DNA of 59,340 bases, taken from Frigoribacterium sp. MEB024 (GTDB lineage Bacteria > Actinomycetota > Actinomycetes > Actinomycetales > Microbacteriaceae). The DNA lies in assembly GCF_000878135.1 (NCBI RefSeq), contig NZ_JXQZ01000018.1, positions 1 to 59,340 of the forward strand, given 5' to 3'. A model generated the notes under the pieces. That model worked only from the letters and a program-made list of their open reading frames with translations. It did no database searches and was not told where the DNA came from. Positions 1 to 8,785 of this stretch are shown piece after piece; within the stretch, counting starts at the first letter, position 1, and each line of letters opens with the position of its first letter. Both the position numbers and the translations under genes were made by a program.

Positions 1-336
1 GTGTTCGTCCAGACCGGCGGACCGGGCGCCGACCAGAGCGTCCCCTTCCCGCTCGACGGCACCCGCACCCCGTCGCTGATCATCGACGGAGACGGCACCG
101 TTTCGCCCACGGGACGCACCACCCTCACCGGCACCGGCGACGCCGGCGCGACCGTGACCTTGCACCCCTTCGGCCAAGGCCGCGGCGGCGAGGTCAGCAC
201 CGAGGTCCGCGCCGACGGCAGCTGGAGCATCAGCCGCGGCTTCGGACCGTCGAAGTACAACGCCGCCGTGTTCGTCCAGACCGGCGGACCGGGCGCCGAC
301 CAGAGCATCCCCTTCCCGCTCGACGGCACCCGCTGA
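1..336 (+). CDS. C-terminal end of repeat-containing surface protein (5' end outside window)
   Basis: The reading frame is open from base 1, so the GTG there is probably internal and the gene starts outside the window. The visible 111 residues hold one full repeat of about 89 residues and the end of another. The phrase VFVQTGGPGADQS recurs, and bases 1-66 and 268-333 differ at one position only. The repeat is rich in Gly, Thr and Asp with a short-strand pattern (TLTGTGDAGATVTL), which is typical of bacterial Ig-like modules in secreted adhesins. No anchor or membrane segment is seen before the stop, so attachment is unknown. It sits directly before the polysaccharide locus. The Ig-like assignment is from pattern only. 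Confidence 0.6.
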   Translation: MFVQTGGPGADQSVPFPLDGTRTPSLIIDGDGTVSPTGRTTLTGTGDAGATVTLHPFGQGRGGEVSTEVRADGSWSISRGFGPSKYNAAVFVQTGGPGADQSIPFPLDGTR

Positions 337-354
337 GACAGACCCACACCGACC

Positions 355-384
355 GACGGGCCCCGAGACACCTCGGGGCCCGTC
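355..384 (+). terminator. GC-rich hairpin terminator after the surface protein
   Basis: A perfect 13-bp stem, GACGGGCCCCGAG at 355-367 and its complement at 372-384, closes a 4-base loop. It starts 18 bases after the stop codon. No T-run follows, which is common for actinobacterial terminators. Confidence 0.8.
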
Positions 385-419
385 GCCGTCTCGACAGCAG
401 GTCGTCTCCCCGTTGACAC

Positions 420-450
420 GAGGAAACCTAAATATTAGTATATTTCACTG
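420..450 (+). promoter_or_regulatory. AT-rich promoter island of the polysaccharide locus
   Basis: The stretch aaatattagtatatttca lies in a region otherwise above 70% G+C. It is 50-80 bases before the first short ORF of the locus. A -10 element within it (TATTAG or TATATT) is likely, but the exact box cannot be fixed. Similar AT-rich islands precede the Wzz/BY-kinase gene and the LCP gene. Confidence 0.5.
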
Positions 451-499
451 GTACGTCGGCAGGGAGCTGATGGTGCCCACCCGAGACGCGAGGAGTCCC

Positions 500-553
500 A
501 TGACCCGCACACCCACCACCCGCCGCGATGCGACGATCGGTCCGCGACGATGA
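500..553 (+). CDS. 17-codon leader ORF coupled to the glycosyltransferase gene
   Basis: ATG at 500 is preceded by GAGGAG at 490-495. The frame reads MTRTPTTRRDATIGPRR and stops at TGA 551-553, which overlaps the ATG of the next gene (ATGA at 550). The large downstream gene has no clear ribosome binding site of its own, so this short ORF probably serves to load ribosomes by translational coupling. It is basic and Thr-rich. No leucine-type or amino-acid-biased attenuation run is seen. It could be fortuitous; the strong ribosome site together with the exact overlap argues against that. Confidence 0.5.
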   Translation: MTRTPTTRRDATIGPRR

Positions 554-2397
554 AGATCCTGTTGATCACCCAGTTCTTCGACCCCGAGCCGACCCTCAAG
601 GGCATGGCCTTCGCCCGCGAACTGACCCGTCGGGGCCACGACGTCCAGGTGCTGACCGGCTTCCCCAACTACCCGAGTGGTCGCCTCTATCCGGGATGGC
701 GGCAGCGCCCGTTCGCCCGCGAGTCCGTCGACGGCATCACGGTGACCCGCGTCCCGCTCTACCCCAGTCATGACGACTCCGCCGCCCGCCGAGCCCTGAA
801 CTACGCATCTTTCGTCGCGAGCGCGTCGCTCGCGGCCCTGCTCGTCGATCGACCCGACGTGGCCTACGTCTACAACCCCACGGCCGGCATCGCCGCCTGG
901 GCGCTCAAACATCTGAGGGGCGTGCCGTTCGTGCTCGACGTCCAAGACCTCTGGCCCGAAACCGTGACCAGCAGTGGCATGATGCGCAACCGAGTGCTCG
1001 TGCGCATCCTCGGAGCGATGACCGCTCGGGTCACCGCCGCCGCAGAGCACGTGGTGACCCTGTCCCCGGGAATGACCCGCGTGGTGGCCGAACGATCGCG
1101 ACGCCCCGAAGCCGTCTCGACGATCCCCAACTGGGCCCACGAGCCCTCCCCGGCGGAACCTGCGGCCCCGGCCCCCCTGGCCCCGGCCGCCCCGGCCGGC
1201 CGGGCCGGCCGGTTCGTGGCGACCTTCGCGGGCAACGTCGGCCCCGCCCAGGGCGTCGACACCCTCCTCGACGCCGCCGCCCTGCTGTCGGACACACCCG
1301 GCGTCACCATCCGCGTGGTCGGCGACGGCCTCGACGCCGACCGCCTGCGGCGCCGCGCCCAGGTCGAGCGACTGTCCAACGTCGAGTTCACGGACCGCGT
1401 GTCCGTCGAGGAAGCCGCGAGGATGCAGCAGTCCTCCGACGCCCTGATCGTGCACCTCACCGACGATCCCCTCTACCGCATCACGGTCCCGTCGAAGACC
1501 CAGGCCTGCCTGATGGCCGGACGCCCCGTCGTGATGGCCGTCCACGGGGACGCGGCCGAGCTCGTACGACGAGCGGGCGCGGGTCCGGTCGTGCCCCCCT
1601 CCGACCCCGGACGACTGGCCGACGCCCTTCGCGACCTCGCCCGGCTGGACCTCCACGAGAGAGAACTCCTCGGAGCGGCGGGACGCCGCTTCTACGACGC
1701 CGAGCTCTCCCTCCGGAGAGGCGTCGACCGGTTCGAGTCGATCCTCGAGCGAGCAGCGTGCGCCCGTCCGCGACTCGACGCCCTCAAGCGGATGGCCGAC
1801 CTGGTCGCCGCGGTCGTCGGGCTCGCCCTGAGCGCGCCCGTCCTCGCCGTGGTCTCCGCTGCGGTCGCGGTCGATCTCGGTCGGCCCGTGCTCTTCCGCC
1901 AGGAGCGCCTCGGGCGCGACGGTCGGATCTTCCGCCTGGTCAAGTTCCGCTCGATGAGCGACGAACGGGGGGCCGACGGCGAGCTGCTGCCCGATGAACG
2001 ACGAGTCACCCGACTCGGCGCCTTCCTGCGCGTCTCCAGCCTCGACGAGGTGCCGAGTCTCGTGAACGTCCTGCGGGGCGACATGTCCCTGGTCGGACCT
2101 CGTCCGACCCTGCCCCGCTACTCGGGCTGGTTCACCGACGTCGAGCGCCACCGCTTCCGGGCCCGACCGGGGGCATCGGGCCTGGCGCAGGTCTCGGGAC
2201 GCCACACCTCGTCATGGGACGAGCGCCTCGCCTTCGACGTGCACTACGTCCGCCACCCGTCCCTTCGCGCCGAGCTCAGCATCGTGGCGCGGACCATCTC
2301 GACGGTGCTGAGGAGGTCCGATGCCGTCGCGGTCGACGCGGTGAGCCGGGCGCACCTCGACCACGAACGGGCGGCGACCCCTCCTCAGCCCTCGTGA
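550..2397 (+). CDS. Fused GT4 glycosyltransferase and undecaprenyl-phosphate sugar-1-phosphate transferase
   Basis: 615 aa with two enzymes in one chain. Residues 1-400 are a GT-B fold family 4 glycosyltransferase resembling WbuB (FucNAc transferase): N-terminal KILLITQFFDPEP, and a donor-site region with VPSKTQACLMAGRP near 313-326. Residues about 408-600 are a monotopic phosphoglycosyl transferase (bacterial sugar transferase family): a hydrophobic hairpin at 415-441, the catalytic Asp-Glu pair at 499-500 (SLDE) and SLVGPRP near 513. The C-terminal half should load the first sugar phosphate on undecaprenyl phosphate at the inner membrane and the N-terminal half should add the next sugar. 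The CapE/F/G genes downstream suggest L-FucNAc as one of these sugars. An Ala/Pro-rich linker lies at about 200-217. Start chosen by the ATGA overlap with the leader ORF. Confidence 0.85.
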   Translation: MKILLITQFFDPEPTLKGMAFARELTRRGHDVQVLTGFPNYPSGRLYPGWRQRPFARESVDGITVTRVPLYPSHDDSAARRALNYASFVASASLAALLVDRPDVAYVYNPTAGIAAWALKHLRGVPFVLDVQDLWPETVTSSGMMRNRVLVRILGAMTARVTAAAEHVVTLSPGMTRVVAERSRRPEAVSTIPNWAHEPSPAEPAAPAPLAPAAPAGRAGRFVATFAGNVGPAQGVDTLLDAAALLSDTPGVTIRVVGDGLDADRLRRRAQVERLSNVEFTDRVSVEEAARMQQSSDALIVHLTDDPLYRITVPSKTQACLMAGRPVVMAVHGDAAELVRRAGAGPVVPPSDPGRLADALRDLARLDLHERELLGAAGRRFYDAELSLRRGVDRFESILERAACARPRLDALKRMADLVAAVVGLALSAPVLAVVSAAVAVDLGRPVLFRQERLGRDGRIFRLVKFRSMSDERGADGELLPDERRVTRLGAFLRVSSLDEVPSLVNVLRGDMSLVGPRPTLPRYSGWFTDVERHRFRARPGASGLAQVSGRHTSSWDERLAFDVHYVRHPSLRAELSIVARTISTVLRRSDAVAVDAVSRAHLDHERAATPPQPS

Positions 2398-2447
2398 CGA
2401 GACTCCGGACGGATGGACGCCGTCCGGCACGCAGCAGCGGGACACTC

Positions 2448-2512
2448 TCGCGAAGTATATATTTATATCCACTCTTGCCGGATGATGTCTGAAATGCAAG
2501 AATAGTTCATGT
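2448..2512 (+). promoter_or_regulatory. AT-rich promoter region before the Wzz/BY-kinase gene
   Basis: The gap between 2398 and 2562 holds the run gtatatatttatatcc and further AT-rich sequence up to an ATG at 2509. Like the island at 420-450, it stands out sharply from the surrounding GC-rich DNA. A -10 in TATATT or TATATC is plausible. It implies a second promoter inside the polysaccharide locus. Confidence 0.5.
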
Positions 2513-2562
2513 CCGAGAGGGCAGCCCGAGCACGGTCTCCGTGCGACTTCGAGGAGAAGAAC

Positions 2563-3957
2563 ATGGATCTGCGCGACTACGCCCGACTGGCTCGACGCTC
2601 GTGGTGGATCGTCCTGATCGCCTCCGCGGTCGGAGCCGGCATCGCCCTGGCGATCTCGTCCGTCGTGACCCCGCGATACGTGTCGACCGCCCAGCTCTAC
2701 GTGGTCGTCCGCGCCTCGGGCGACGCCACCACCGGTGACGTGGTCCAGGGCAGCACCGCCGCCCAGCAGAAGGTCCTCTCGTACGTGGACATCGCGAGCT
2801 CGAGCCGGGTCCTCGGGCCCGTCATCGACGAACTCGGACTCGACGTCTCGTCGCGCGAACTCGCCGAGTCCGTGACGGCGACGTCGCCCGAGGACACCGC
2901 ACTCGTCGTCATCGAGGCCGCTGACCCCTCGGCAGAGCAGTCCGCACGCATCGCCGACGCCATCGCCACGACCCTGAGCCGGGTCGTCGACTCGATCGAG
3001 AACGTCGAGACCGCCGGCGTAGTGAGACTCGAGCTGGTGCAAGGGGCCGACACCCCCGATTCGCCCGAATCACCCCGGCCCGTCGTCAACACCGCCCTGG
3101 GCGCCCTGCTCGGGAGCGTGGCGGGCCTGGGGCTCGCCGTCCTGCGCTCGACCCTCGACACCCGCATCCGCACCGCGGCCGCAGCCGAGGCCGCGTCAGG
3201 AGCCCCGGCCATGGCCGCGATCACCTACGACCCCGACATCCAGCGTCGACCCCTCATCGTGCACAGCGACCCGCACGACCACCGGGCCGAGGCGTTCCGC
3301 ACGCTGCGCACGAACCTCCGGTTCGCCTCGGTGGGCGGACACCTGACGACCCTCGTCATCACCTCTCCCAGCCAAGGCGAGGGCAAGACCACCGTCGCGT
3401 GCAACCTCGCCATCGCCCTCGCCGACAGCGGCGCGCGGGTCGTCCTGGTCGACGCCGACGTCCGTCGCCCCCAGGTCGCCGATCGAATGGGTCTCGAAGG
3501 CGCGGCCGGTCTGACCGACGTGTTGATCGGTCGCGCCGAGGTCGACGACGTCCTCCAGCCCTGGGGTCGTGACCGACTCATGGTCCTGCCCGCCGGCGCC
3601 ATCCCCCCCAACCCCAGCGAGTTGCTGGGTTCGCAGGGCATGTCGACCCTGCTCACCGACCTCGCCCACGAATTCGACCACGTCGTGATCGACGCCGCAC
3701 CGGTCCTCCCGGTCACCGACGCGGCCGTCGTGAGCACGGTGGCCGACGGGGCCTTGATGGTCATCGCGGCCTCCCGGACGCAGATCTCCGACGCCACCGC
3801 CGCCCGCGCGGCCCTCGACCGCGTCGGCGGTCGCGTGGTGGGCGTCGTGCTCAGCATGGTGCCGACCAAGGGTGCCGACGCCTACGCCGCCAACAACTCC
3901 TACTACCGCGCCGAGTCCCGACACGAGACGGGCGCGAGCAGCCCCTCGGGGCGCTGA
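2563..3957 (+). CDS. Polysaccharide co-polymerase with BY-type tyrosine kinase domain
   Basis: 464 aa. Start ATG 2563 is chosen for the GAGGAG at 2551-2556 and because the protein then begins at the Wzz domain; an in-frame ATG at 2509 lacks this. A Wzz chain-length domain has membrane segments at about 14-35 and 177-194. A BY-kinase domain follows: Walker A SQGEGKTT at 270-277, Walker A' VLVDADVRRP at 294-303, and Walker B HVVIDAAP at 373-380. Actinobacteria carry both parts in one chain. It should control polymer length and export at the membrane, switched by autophosphorylation. The tyrosine tail is short (Y441, Y447, Y448), smaller than the usual cluster. It is followed after 67 bases by the nucleotide-sugar genes. 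Confidence 0.9.
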   Translation: MDLRDYARLARRSWWIVLIASAVGAGIALAISSVVTPRYVSTAQLYVVVRASGDATTGDVVQGSTAAQQKVLSYVDIASSSRVLGPVIDELGLDVSSRELAESVTATSPEDTALVVIEAADPSAEQSARIADAIATTLSRVVDSIENVETAGVVRLELVQGADTPDSPESPRPVVNTALGALLGSVAGLGLAVLRSTLDTRIRTAAAAEAASGAPAMAAITYDPDIQRRPLIVHSDPHDHRAEAFRTLRTNLRFASVGGHLTTLVITSPSQGEGKTTVACNLAIALADSGARVVLVDADVRRPQVADRMGLEGAAGLTDVLIGRAEVDDVLQPWGRDRLMVLPAGAIPPNPSELLGSQGMSTLLTDLAHEFDHVVIDAAPVLPVTDAAVVSTVADGALMVIAASRTQISDATAARAALDRVGGRVVGVVLSMVPTKGADAYAANNSYYRAESRHETGASSPSGR

Positions 3958-4024
3958 CGTGTCAGCAACCCACGACGAACGACCATCAACGACCAACCGG
4001 CAGCAGCCGAGCACGGGAGACGCC

Positions 4025-5122
4025 ATGACCACCGCGACGCACCACCGCACGCCGACCGGGCCCGACGGGCCCGGTCCACTCGGCGGCCACGCCGGCCGCC
4101 GTGTCCTCGTGACCGGTGGCACGGGTTCCTTCGGCCGCACCGTCACGCGCCGACTCCTCGACGGCGACGTCGCCGAGGTCCGGATCTTCAGCCGCGACGA
4201 GGCCAAACAGGACGCCCTGCGCCACGAGCTGTCCGACCCTCGGGTGCGGTTCTACGTCGGTGACGTGCGCGACTTCGAGAGCGTGCGCCGCGCCTCCCGG
4301 AACGTCGACCACGTCTTCCACGCCGCCGCCCTGAAGCAGGTGCCGTCATGCGAGTTCTTCCCGCTCGAGGCGGTCAAGACCAACGTGCTGGGCAGCGAGA
4401 ACGTCGTCCGCGCGTCCGAGGAGAACGGCGTGACGTCGCTGGTCTGCCTCAGCACCGACAAGGCCGTGTACCCGGTCAACGCCATGGGCATGACCAAGGC
4501 CATGATGGAGAAGGTCGCGCGGTCCCACGGGTTGAACGACGCGAAGGCCACGACGACCGTGTCGTGCGTGCGCTACGGCAACGTGATGTACAGCCGCGGG
4601 TCCGTCATCCCGCTGTTCATCTCGCAGATCAAGGCCGGCACGCAGCTGTCGGTGACCAACCCCCACATGACCCGCTTCATGATGTCGCTCGCCGACAGCG
4701 TCGACCTGGTCGAGCACGCCTTCGGGCACGCCGAACAGGGCGACCTCTTCATCCGCAAGGCCCCGTCGTGCACGATCGGTGATCTCGCCGTGGCCCTGCA
4801 GTCGCTCTTCGGCGTCGACCGCCCGCTCAAGGTGATCGGCAGTCGTCACGCCGAGAAGATCTCGGAAGCTCTCGCCACACGTGACGAGCTGGCCCGCGCC
4901 GAAGAGCACGGCGAGTACTTCCGCATCCCCGCCGACGGCCGCGACCTCAACTACGGCGAGTACGCCGACGACGGCGACCACACCGTCGACGCGGCCCGGG
5001 ACTACGACTCGCACACGGTCGAGCGGCTCGACGTCGCCGCGGTCCGCCGCATGCTGTTGCAGCTTCCCGAGGTGCGGCGCGAGCTCTCGCGGGCCGGCCT
5101 CGGCGAGGGGGCGGCCGCCTGA
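4025..5122 (+). CDS. capE: UDP-GlcNAc 4,6-dehydratase/5-epimerase (CapE type)
   Basis: 365 aa SDR-family enzyme. The NAD-binding motif GGTGSFG is at 31-37. The catalytic segment STDKAVYPVNAMGMTK at 143-158 has Asp145, Lys146 and an MxxxK in place of the classic YxxxK. A Met there matches the CapE group as I recall it, whereas PseB/FlaA1 have Tyr. It should convert UDP-GlcNAc to the 4-keto-6-deoxy-L-talose-type intermediate, the first step to UDP-L-FucNAc. CapF- and CapG-like genes follow with overlapping stop and start, which strongly supports the pathway. Start ATG 4025 gives GGGAG 8 bases upstream and places the Rossmann motif normally; a GTG or ATG further upstream would run into the kinase gene. 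Confidence 0.88.
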   Translation: MTTATHHRTPTGPDGPGPLGGHAGRRVLVTGGTGSFGRTVTRRLLDGDVAEVRIFSRDEAKQDALRHELSDPRVRFYVGDVRDFESVRRASRNVDHVFHAAALKQVPSCEFFPLEAVKTNVLGSENVVRASEENGVTSLVCLSTDKAVYPVNAMGMTKAMMEKVARSHGLNDAKATTTVSCVRYGNVMYSRGSVIPLFISQIKAGTQLSVTNPHMTRFMMSLADSVDLVEHAFGHAEQGDLFIRKAPSCTIGDLAVALQSLFGVDRPLKVIGSRHAEKISEALATRDELARAEEHGEYFRIPADGRDLNYGEYADDGDHTVDAARDYDSHTVERLDVAAVRRMLLQLPEVRRELSRAGLGEGAAA

Positions 5123-6213
5123 TGGACGTCATGACCGGCGCCGGCGGGTTCCTCGGCTGGCACGTCCGCGCGCTCGCGCACCTCCGCGGACACGACGAAG
5201 CCCGCCGCATCCGACTCGGGCGGGACGCCGACCCCGCCTCGATCGCCACGGCCGTCGAGGGGGCCGACCGGGTCCTGCACCTCGCGGGCGTGAGCAGGGC
5301 GAGCGACGACGACCTGCGCGACGGCAACGTCCTCTTCGCCGAACAACTCGCCCGGGCCGTCACGACGTCCGACCGCCCGCCGGCCACGATCGTCTACGCG
5401 AACTCCATCCAGTCGGGCGCGGCCACCGCGTACGGCCAGGGCAAGGAGCGAGCCCTCGAGGTCCTCCAGGTCGCCGCCGACGCGGTGGGTGCCGACCTGG
5501 TCGACCTGCGGCTGCCGAACGTCTTCGGCGAGCACGGACGGCCGCAGTACAACAGCTGCGTGGCGACGTTCTGCGACGACCTGACGTCGGGCCGAGAACC
5601 ACGACTCCACGTCGACATCCGTCGTGGCTTCGTCTCGGCTCAGACCTCCGCGGAGTTCGTCCTCGGCGAGCGCCCCGCCTCCGAGCTCGCCTCGGCGGCG
5701 CGCTGGCGGCTGGTCTCCGAGGTCATGAGCGAGCTGATCGAGATCGATCGCGAGTACTCGGGTGTCGCCGTGCCCGCGCTCGACGGGGGCTGGCGACGAG
5801 ATCTCGTCAACGCCTATCGGTCGTTCTCGTTCGCCCGACGGCCCGTGATCGACGTCGACGGTCACGTCGACGACCGCGGCGCGTTCCACGAGATCGTCCG
5901 ATCTGACGTGGGGGGCGGGCAGACGTCGTACTCGACCACCGTCCCCGGTGTCACGCGGGGCCAGCACGTCCACCGCCGGAAGGTCGAGCGCTTCTGCGTC
6001 GTCGGCGGTGACGCCGTGATCAGGCTCCGTCGACTGCTGACCGGAGAGGTCGTCGAGATCCCCGTGTCCGGCGACCACCCGGTCGCGGTCGACATCCCGA
6101 CGTTGTGGGCGCACTCGATCGTCGCCGTCGGCGACCGGCCCGTACAGACCATCTTCTGGGTCGACGAACCCTTCGACCCCGCCCGACCCGACACCTACCA
6201 GGAGGACGTATGA
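5122..6213 (+). CDS. capF: CapF-type bifunctional reductase/epimerase (SDR plus cupin)
   Basis: 363 aa. The N-terminal SDR domain opens with TGAGGFLG at 5-12 and carries YGQGK (YxxxK) near 105. The C-terminal cupin, from about residue 245, has RGQHVHRRKVERF, the metal-binding pattern of CapF. In Staphylococcus CapF, the cupin epimerises the CapE product and the SDR part reduces the keto group, giving UDP-6-deoxy-L-talosamine. The start overlaps the capE stop by one base (TGATG) and the stop overlaps the next start (ATGA at 6210), so the three genes are translated together. Confidence 0.87.
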   Translation: MDVMTGAGGFLGWHVRALAHLRGHDEARRIRLGRDADPASIATAVEGADRVLHLAGVSRASDDDLRDGNVLFAEQLARAVTTSDRPPATIVYANSIQSGAATAYGQGKERALEVLQVAADAVGADLVDLRLPNVFGEHGRPQYNSCVATFCDDLTSGREPRLHVDIRRGFVSAQTSAEFVLGERPASELASAARWRLVSEVMSELIEIDREYSGVAVPALDGGWRRDLVNAYRSFSFARRPVIDVDGHVDDRGAFHEIVRSDVGGGQTSYSTTVPGVTRGQHVHRRKVERFCVVGGDAVIRLRRLLTGEVVEIPVSGDHPVAVDIPTLWAHSIVAVGDRPVQTIFWVDEPFDPARPDTYQEDV

Positions 6214-7349
6214 CCCGCCCGCTCAAAGTGATGACGATCGTCGGCACCCGCCCCGAGGTCATCCGACTCGCCGCCGTCATCCGACGGTTCGACGACCACG
6301 TCGACCACGTGCTCGTGCACACCGGCCAGAACCACGACCACACCCTGAACCAGGTCTTCTTCGACGACCTGGGCCTGCGTGCTCCGGACCACGTGCTCGA
6401 CATCGACACGTCGTCGCTCGGCCGCGTGCTCGGCACCGTCCTGATCGAGACCGAGCGGGTGCTGCTCGCCGAGGCGCCCGACGCCGTGGTGGTGCTCGGC
6501 GACACGAACAGCTGTGTCGCCGCCGTCGTCGCGAAGCGCATGCGCATCCCCGTGTTCCACCTCGAGGCCGGCAACCGTTCGTTCGACGAGAACGTGCCCG
6601 AGGAGACCAACCGCCGGCTGGTCGACCACGTGGCCGACTACGCCCTGGTCTACACCGAGCACGCCCGCCGCAACCTGCTGGCCGAGGGCATCCACCCGTC
6701 ACGCATCCTGCTGACCGGCTCGCCCATGCGCGAGGTGCTCGACTCGGCGGCCGACGGCATCGCCTCGAGCGACGTCCTGGCCCGCGAGGGTCTCGAGCCG
6801 GGGCGTTACGTGCTGGTCAGCCTGCACCGTGAGGAGAACGTCGACGACGCCGAACGGCTGACCGACTCGCTGGATGCGCTGGTGCACCTCGCTCGCCATC
6901 TCGACCTCCCCGTGCTCGTCTCGACGCATCCCCGCACCCGTCGCCGGCTCGACGAGCTCGGGGGCGTCGACACGACCGGGCTGGTCTTCCACGAGCCGTT
7001 CGGGTTCCACGACTACAACGCCCTGCAGCGATCGGCCGCCGTCGTCGTCTCCGACAGTGGCACCATCAGCGAGGAGGCGTCGATCCTCGGGTTCGCCGCC
7101 GTCACCGTGCGCGACCGGATCGAACGCCCCGAGGCCCTCGACTCGGGGGCGATCATCACGTCCACCCTGGGACGACACGCGTTGGTCGAGGCGGTGGGCT
7201 ACGCGATGGCCCGGGTCCGTGACGGTCATCGTCCCGCCGCTCCGGACGAGTACCGGATCGACGACACCTCTCACCGGGTCGTCTCGTTCGTGCTCGGCAC
7301 CGCCCGGAGCCACCACGCCCGTCTCGGCCTCCGCCCGCCCGTCCGATGA
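6210..7349 (+). CDS. capG: UDP-N-acetylglucosamine 2-epimerase family (CapG/WecB type)
   Basis: 379 aa, GT-B fold epimerase. Family motifs are seen: VGTRPEVIRL at the N-terminus, LGDTNS, HLEAGNRSFD, PEETNRRLVDH, SLHREENVD and SDSGTISEEAS. Following CapE and CapF it should epimerise C2 to give UDP-L-FucNAc; alone it could also be read as a WecB (ManNAc) enzyme. AGGAGG at 6200-6205 is well spaced from ATG 6210, and the ATGA overlaps the capF stop. Confidence 0.87.
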   Translation: MTRPLKVMTIVGTRPEVIRLAAVIRRFDDHVDHVLVHTGQNHDHTLNQVFFDDLGLRAPDHVLDIDTSSLGRVLGTVLIETERVLLAEAPDAVVVLGDTNSCVAAVVAKRMRIPVFHLEAGNRSFDENVPEETNRRLVDHVADYALVYTEHARRNLLAEGIHPSRILLTGSPMREVLDSAADGIASSDVLAREGLEPGRYVLVSLHREENVDDAERLTDSLDALVHLARHLDLPVLVSTHPRTRRRLDELGGVDTTGLVFHEPFGFHDYNALQRSAAVVVSDSGTISEEASILGFAAVTVRDRIERPEALDSGAIITSTLGRHALVEAVGYAMARVRDGHRPAAPDEYRIDDTSHRVVSFVLGTARSHHARLGLRPPVR

Positions 7350-8785
7350 CGACCGCCCGCGCCCGCCGCACGAGCTCGCTCGGCGCGTTGCTCGCCGCCG
7401 GCGGCGCGGTCGCCACGGCGCGCGCGACGTCCCTGTTGCTCGCCGCCGTGCAGATCCCCCTCGTCGCCCGGCTGCTGCCCGCCGACGAGTTCTCCATCGT
7501 GCCGGCATCCGTCCAGCTCGCGGGCCTGGTCGGTCTGCTCGTCGCCGACCCGGCCGTCCTGGCGTTCCAGCGGCGCCCAGGGGCCGCGGACGACCGCCGC
7601 CACTACCGGTGGGCGCTCCGGTGGACGATCCTCGGTCTCACCCTGGGGGCCGTGGCGCTCGTCGTCGCGGGCGCCGCCTCGGGACTGCTCGAGTTGGCCG
7701 TCGGCGTCGCAGGGTGGACCCTCGGCATGACCGTCAACCGCCTCTCGGCAGTCGCCTGGCTCATGTGGGGTCGGGAGTGGCGGTACACCGCTGCCCTGCT
7801 GGCCAGCACGGCCACGCGCACCGCCGTGCTGCTCGGCACCCTCGTGGCCGGGTGGTCGGCGCCCCTCGCCGTGGCGTCGGCGGGCGCGGCCTCCGCGGTG
7901 GTCGCGATCGTCGCCGCGCCGCGACGACGTCCCGCGGACGACGCCGAACCGTCGGCATCGGCCGGCGGCGATGACGTGACCCCCGACGTGCACCGCCCGA
8001 CGCTGCGGCTCGGAGCAGGCCTGGCCGTCGGCCAACTGGGCATCCAGGTGCAGTCCGTCGCGCCCCTCCTCGTCGCGACCGCCCTGCTCGGCACGGCGGC
8101 GACCGGTGCGCTCGGCGCCGCGACGCAGGTCGCCGCCGTGGTCGCCGCCTGTCTCAACCTGGGCACGACGCTGGCGTACCCGCGTCTGCGCCGGACGTGG
8201 GATTCAGGAGGCGCGGGTGCGGTCCTGACCGTCGCGCGCCTCCTCGTCGGGGGGTGCTTCGCCGTCGGGGCCTGGGCCGTCGTGACGTTGTGCCTCGGTG
8301 ATCTGGCCCTGCTGCGCCGGGCCCTGCCCTCCGGCCTGGTGGACGGCCGCCTCGTGGTGGCCGTCACGGTCGGCGTCTGCCTGTCGTCGATCGGCCTCGT
8401 CTCGTCGTGGCTGCACCAGTTCCGACTGCACACGGCCCTGATCGCCCGACGATCCCTGTTCACCGCCGGCGTGGCCGTCGGACTCGTCGCCGCCGGAACA
8501 CTCGTCGGTGGCGTGACCGGTGCCACCGCGGGTGCCGTCGTGGGACTCTCGGTGTACGCGACCTCGATGATCGTCGGCAGCGGACTGCTCGGCCCGGGCT
8601 GTCTCGCCTCCGTCGTCGGCCTGACCGCCACGGGCCTGGGCGTGATCGTCGCGGGCGACGAGTCCTGGACCCTCGTCGCCACCGGTGCCGCGGTACTCGC
8701 CCTGGCAGGTACGGCACGGCTCGTGCTGCAGGTCCGACGGCTCGTCTCGCGCGACGGGGTGCCTCTTCTCGGCGGCACGACATGA
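7346..8785 (+). CDS. Wzx-like polysaccharide flippase
   Basis: 479 aa with about 12-14 hydrophobic segments and few charges between them, the profile of the polysaccharide transport branch of the MOP superfamily. It should flip the undecaprenyl-linked repeat unit across the membrane. A low-complexity loop at about residues 190-210 contains most of the acidic residues. The start overlaps the capG stop (ATGA at 7346). The dispersed 9-mer occurs at 8217 in a cytoplasmic or external loop (DSGGAGAV). No catalytic motif exists for this family, so the call rests on topology and context. Confidence 0.75.
   Translation: MTTARARRTSSLGALLAAGGAVATARATSLLLAAVQIPLVARLLPADEFSIVPASVQLAGLVGLLVADPAVLAFQRRPGAADDRRHYRWALRWTILGLTLGAVALVVAGAASGLLELAVGVAGWTLGMTVNRLSAVAWLMWGREWRYTAALLASTATRTAVLLGTLVAGWSAPLAVASAGAASAVVAIVAAPRRRPADDAEPSASAGGDDVTPDVHRPTLRLGAGLAVGQLGIQVQSVAPLLVATALLGTAATGALGAATQVAAVVAACLNLGTTLAYPRLRRTWDSGGAGAVLTVARLLVGGCFAVGAWAVVTLCLGDLALLRRALPSGLVDGRLVVAVTVGVCLSSIGLVSSWLHQFRLHTALIARRSLFTAGVAVGLVAAGTLVGGVTGATAGAVVGLSVYATSMIVGSGLLGPGCLASVVGLTATGLGVIVAGDESWTLVATGAAVLALAGTARLVLQVRRLVSRDGVPLLGGTT

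Noticed and set aside
445-2205. 586-residue open frame on the minus strand
   Set aside because: It lies fully antisense to the fused glycosyltransferase gene and reads as His/Gly/Arg-rich low-complexity protein, the usual shadow of GC-rich codon bias.
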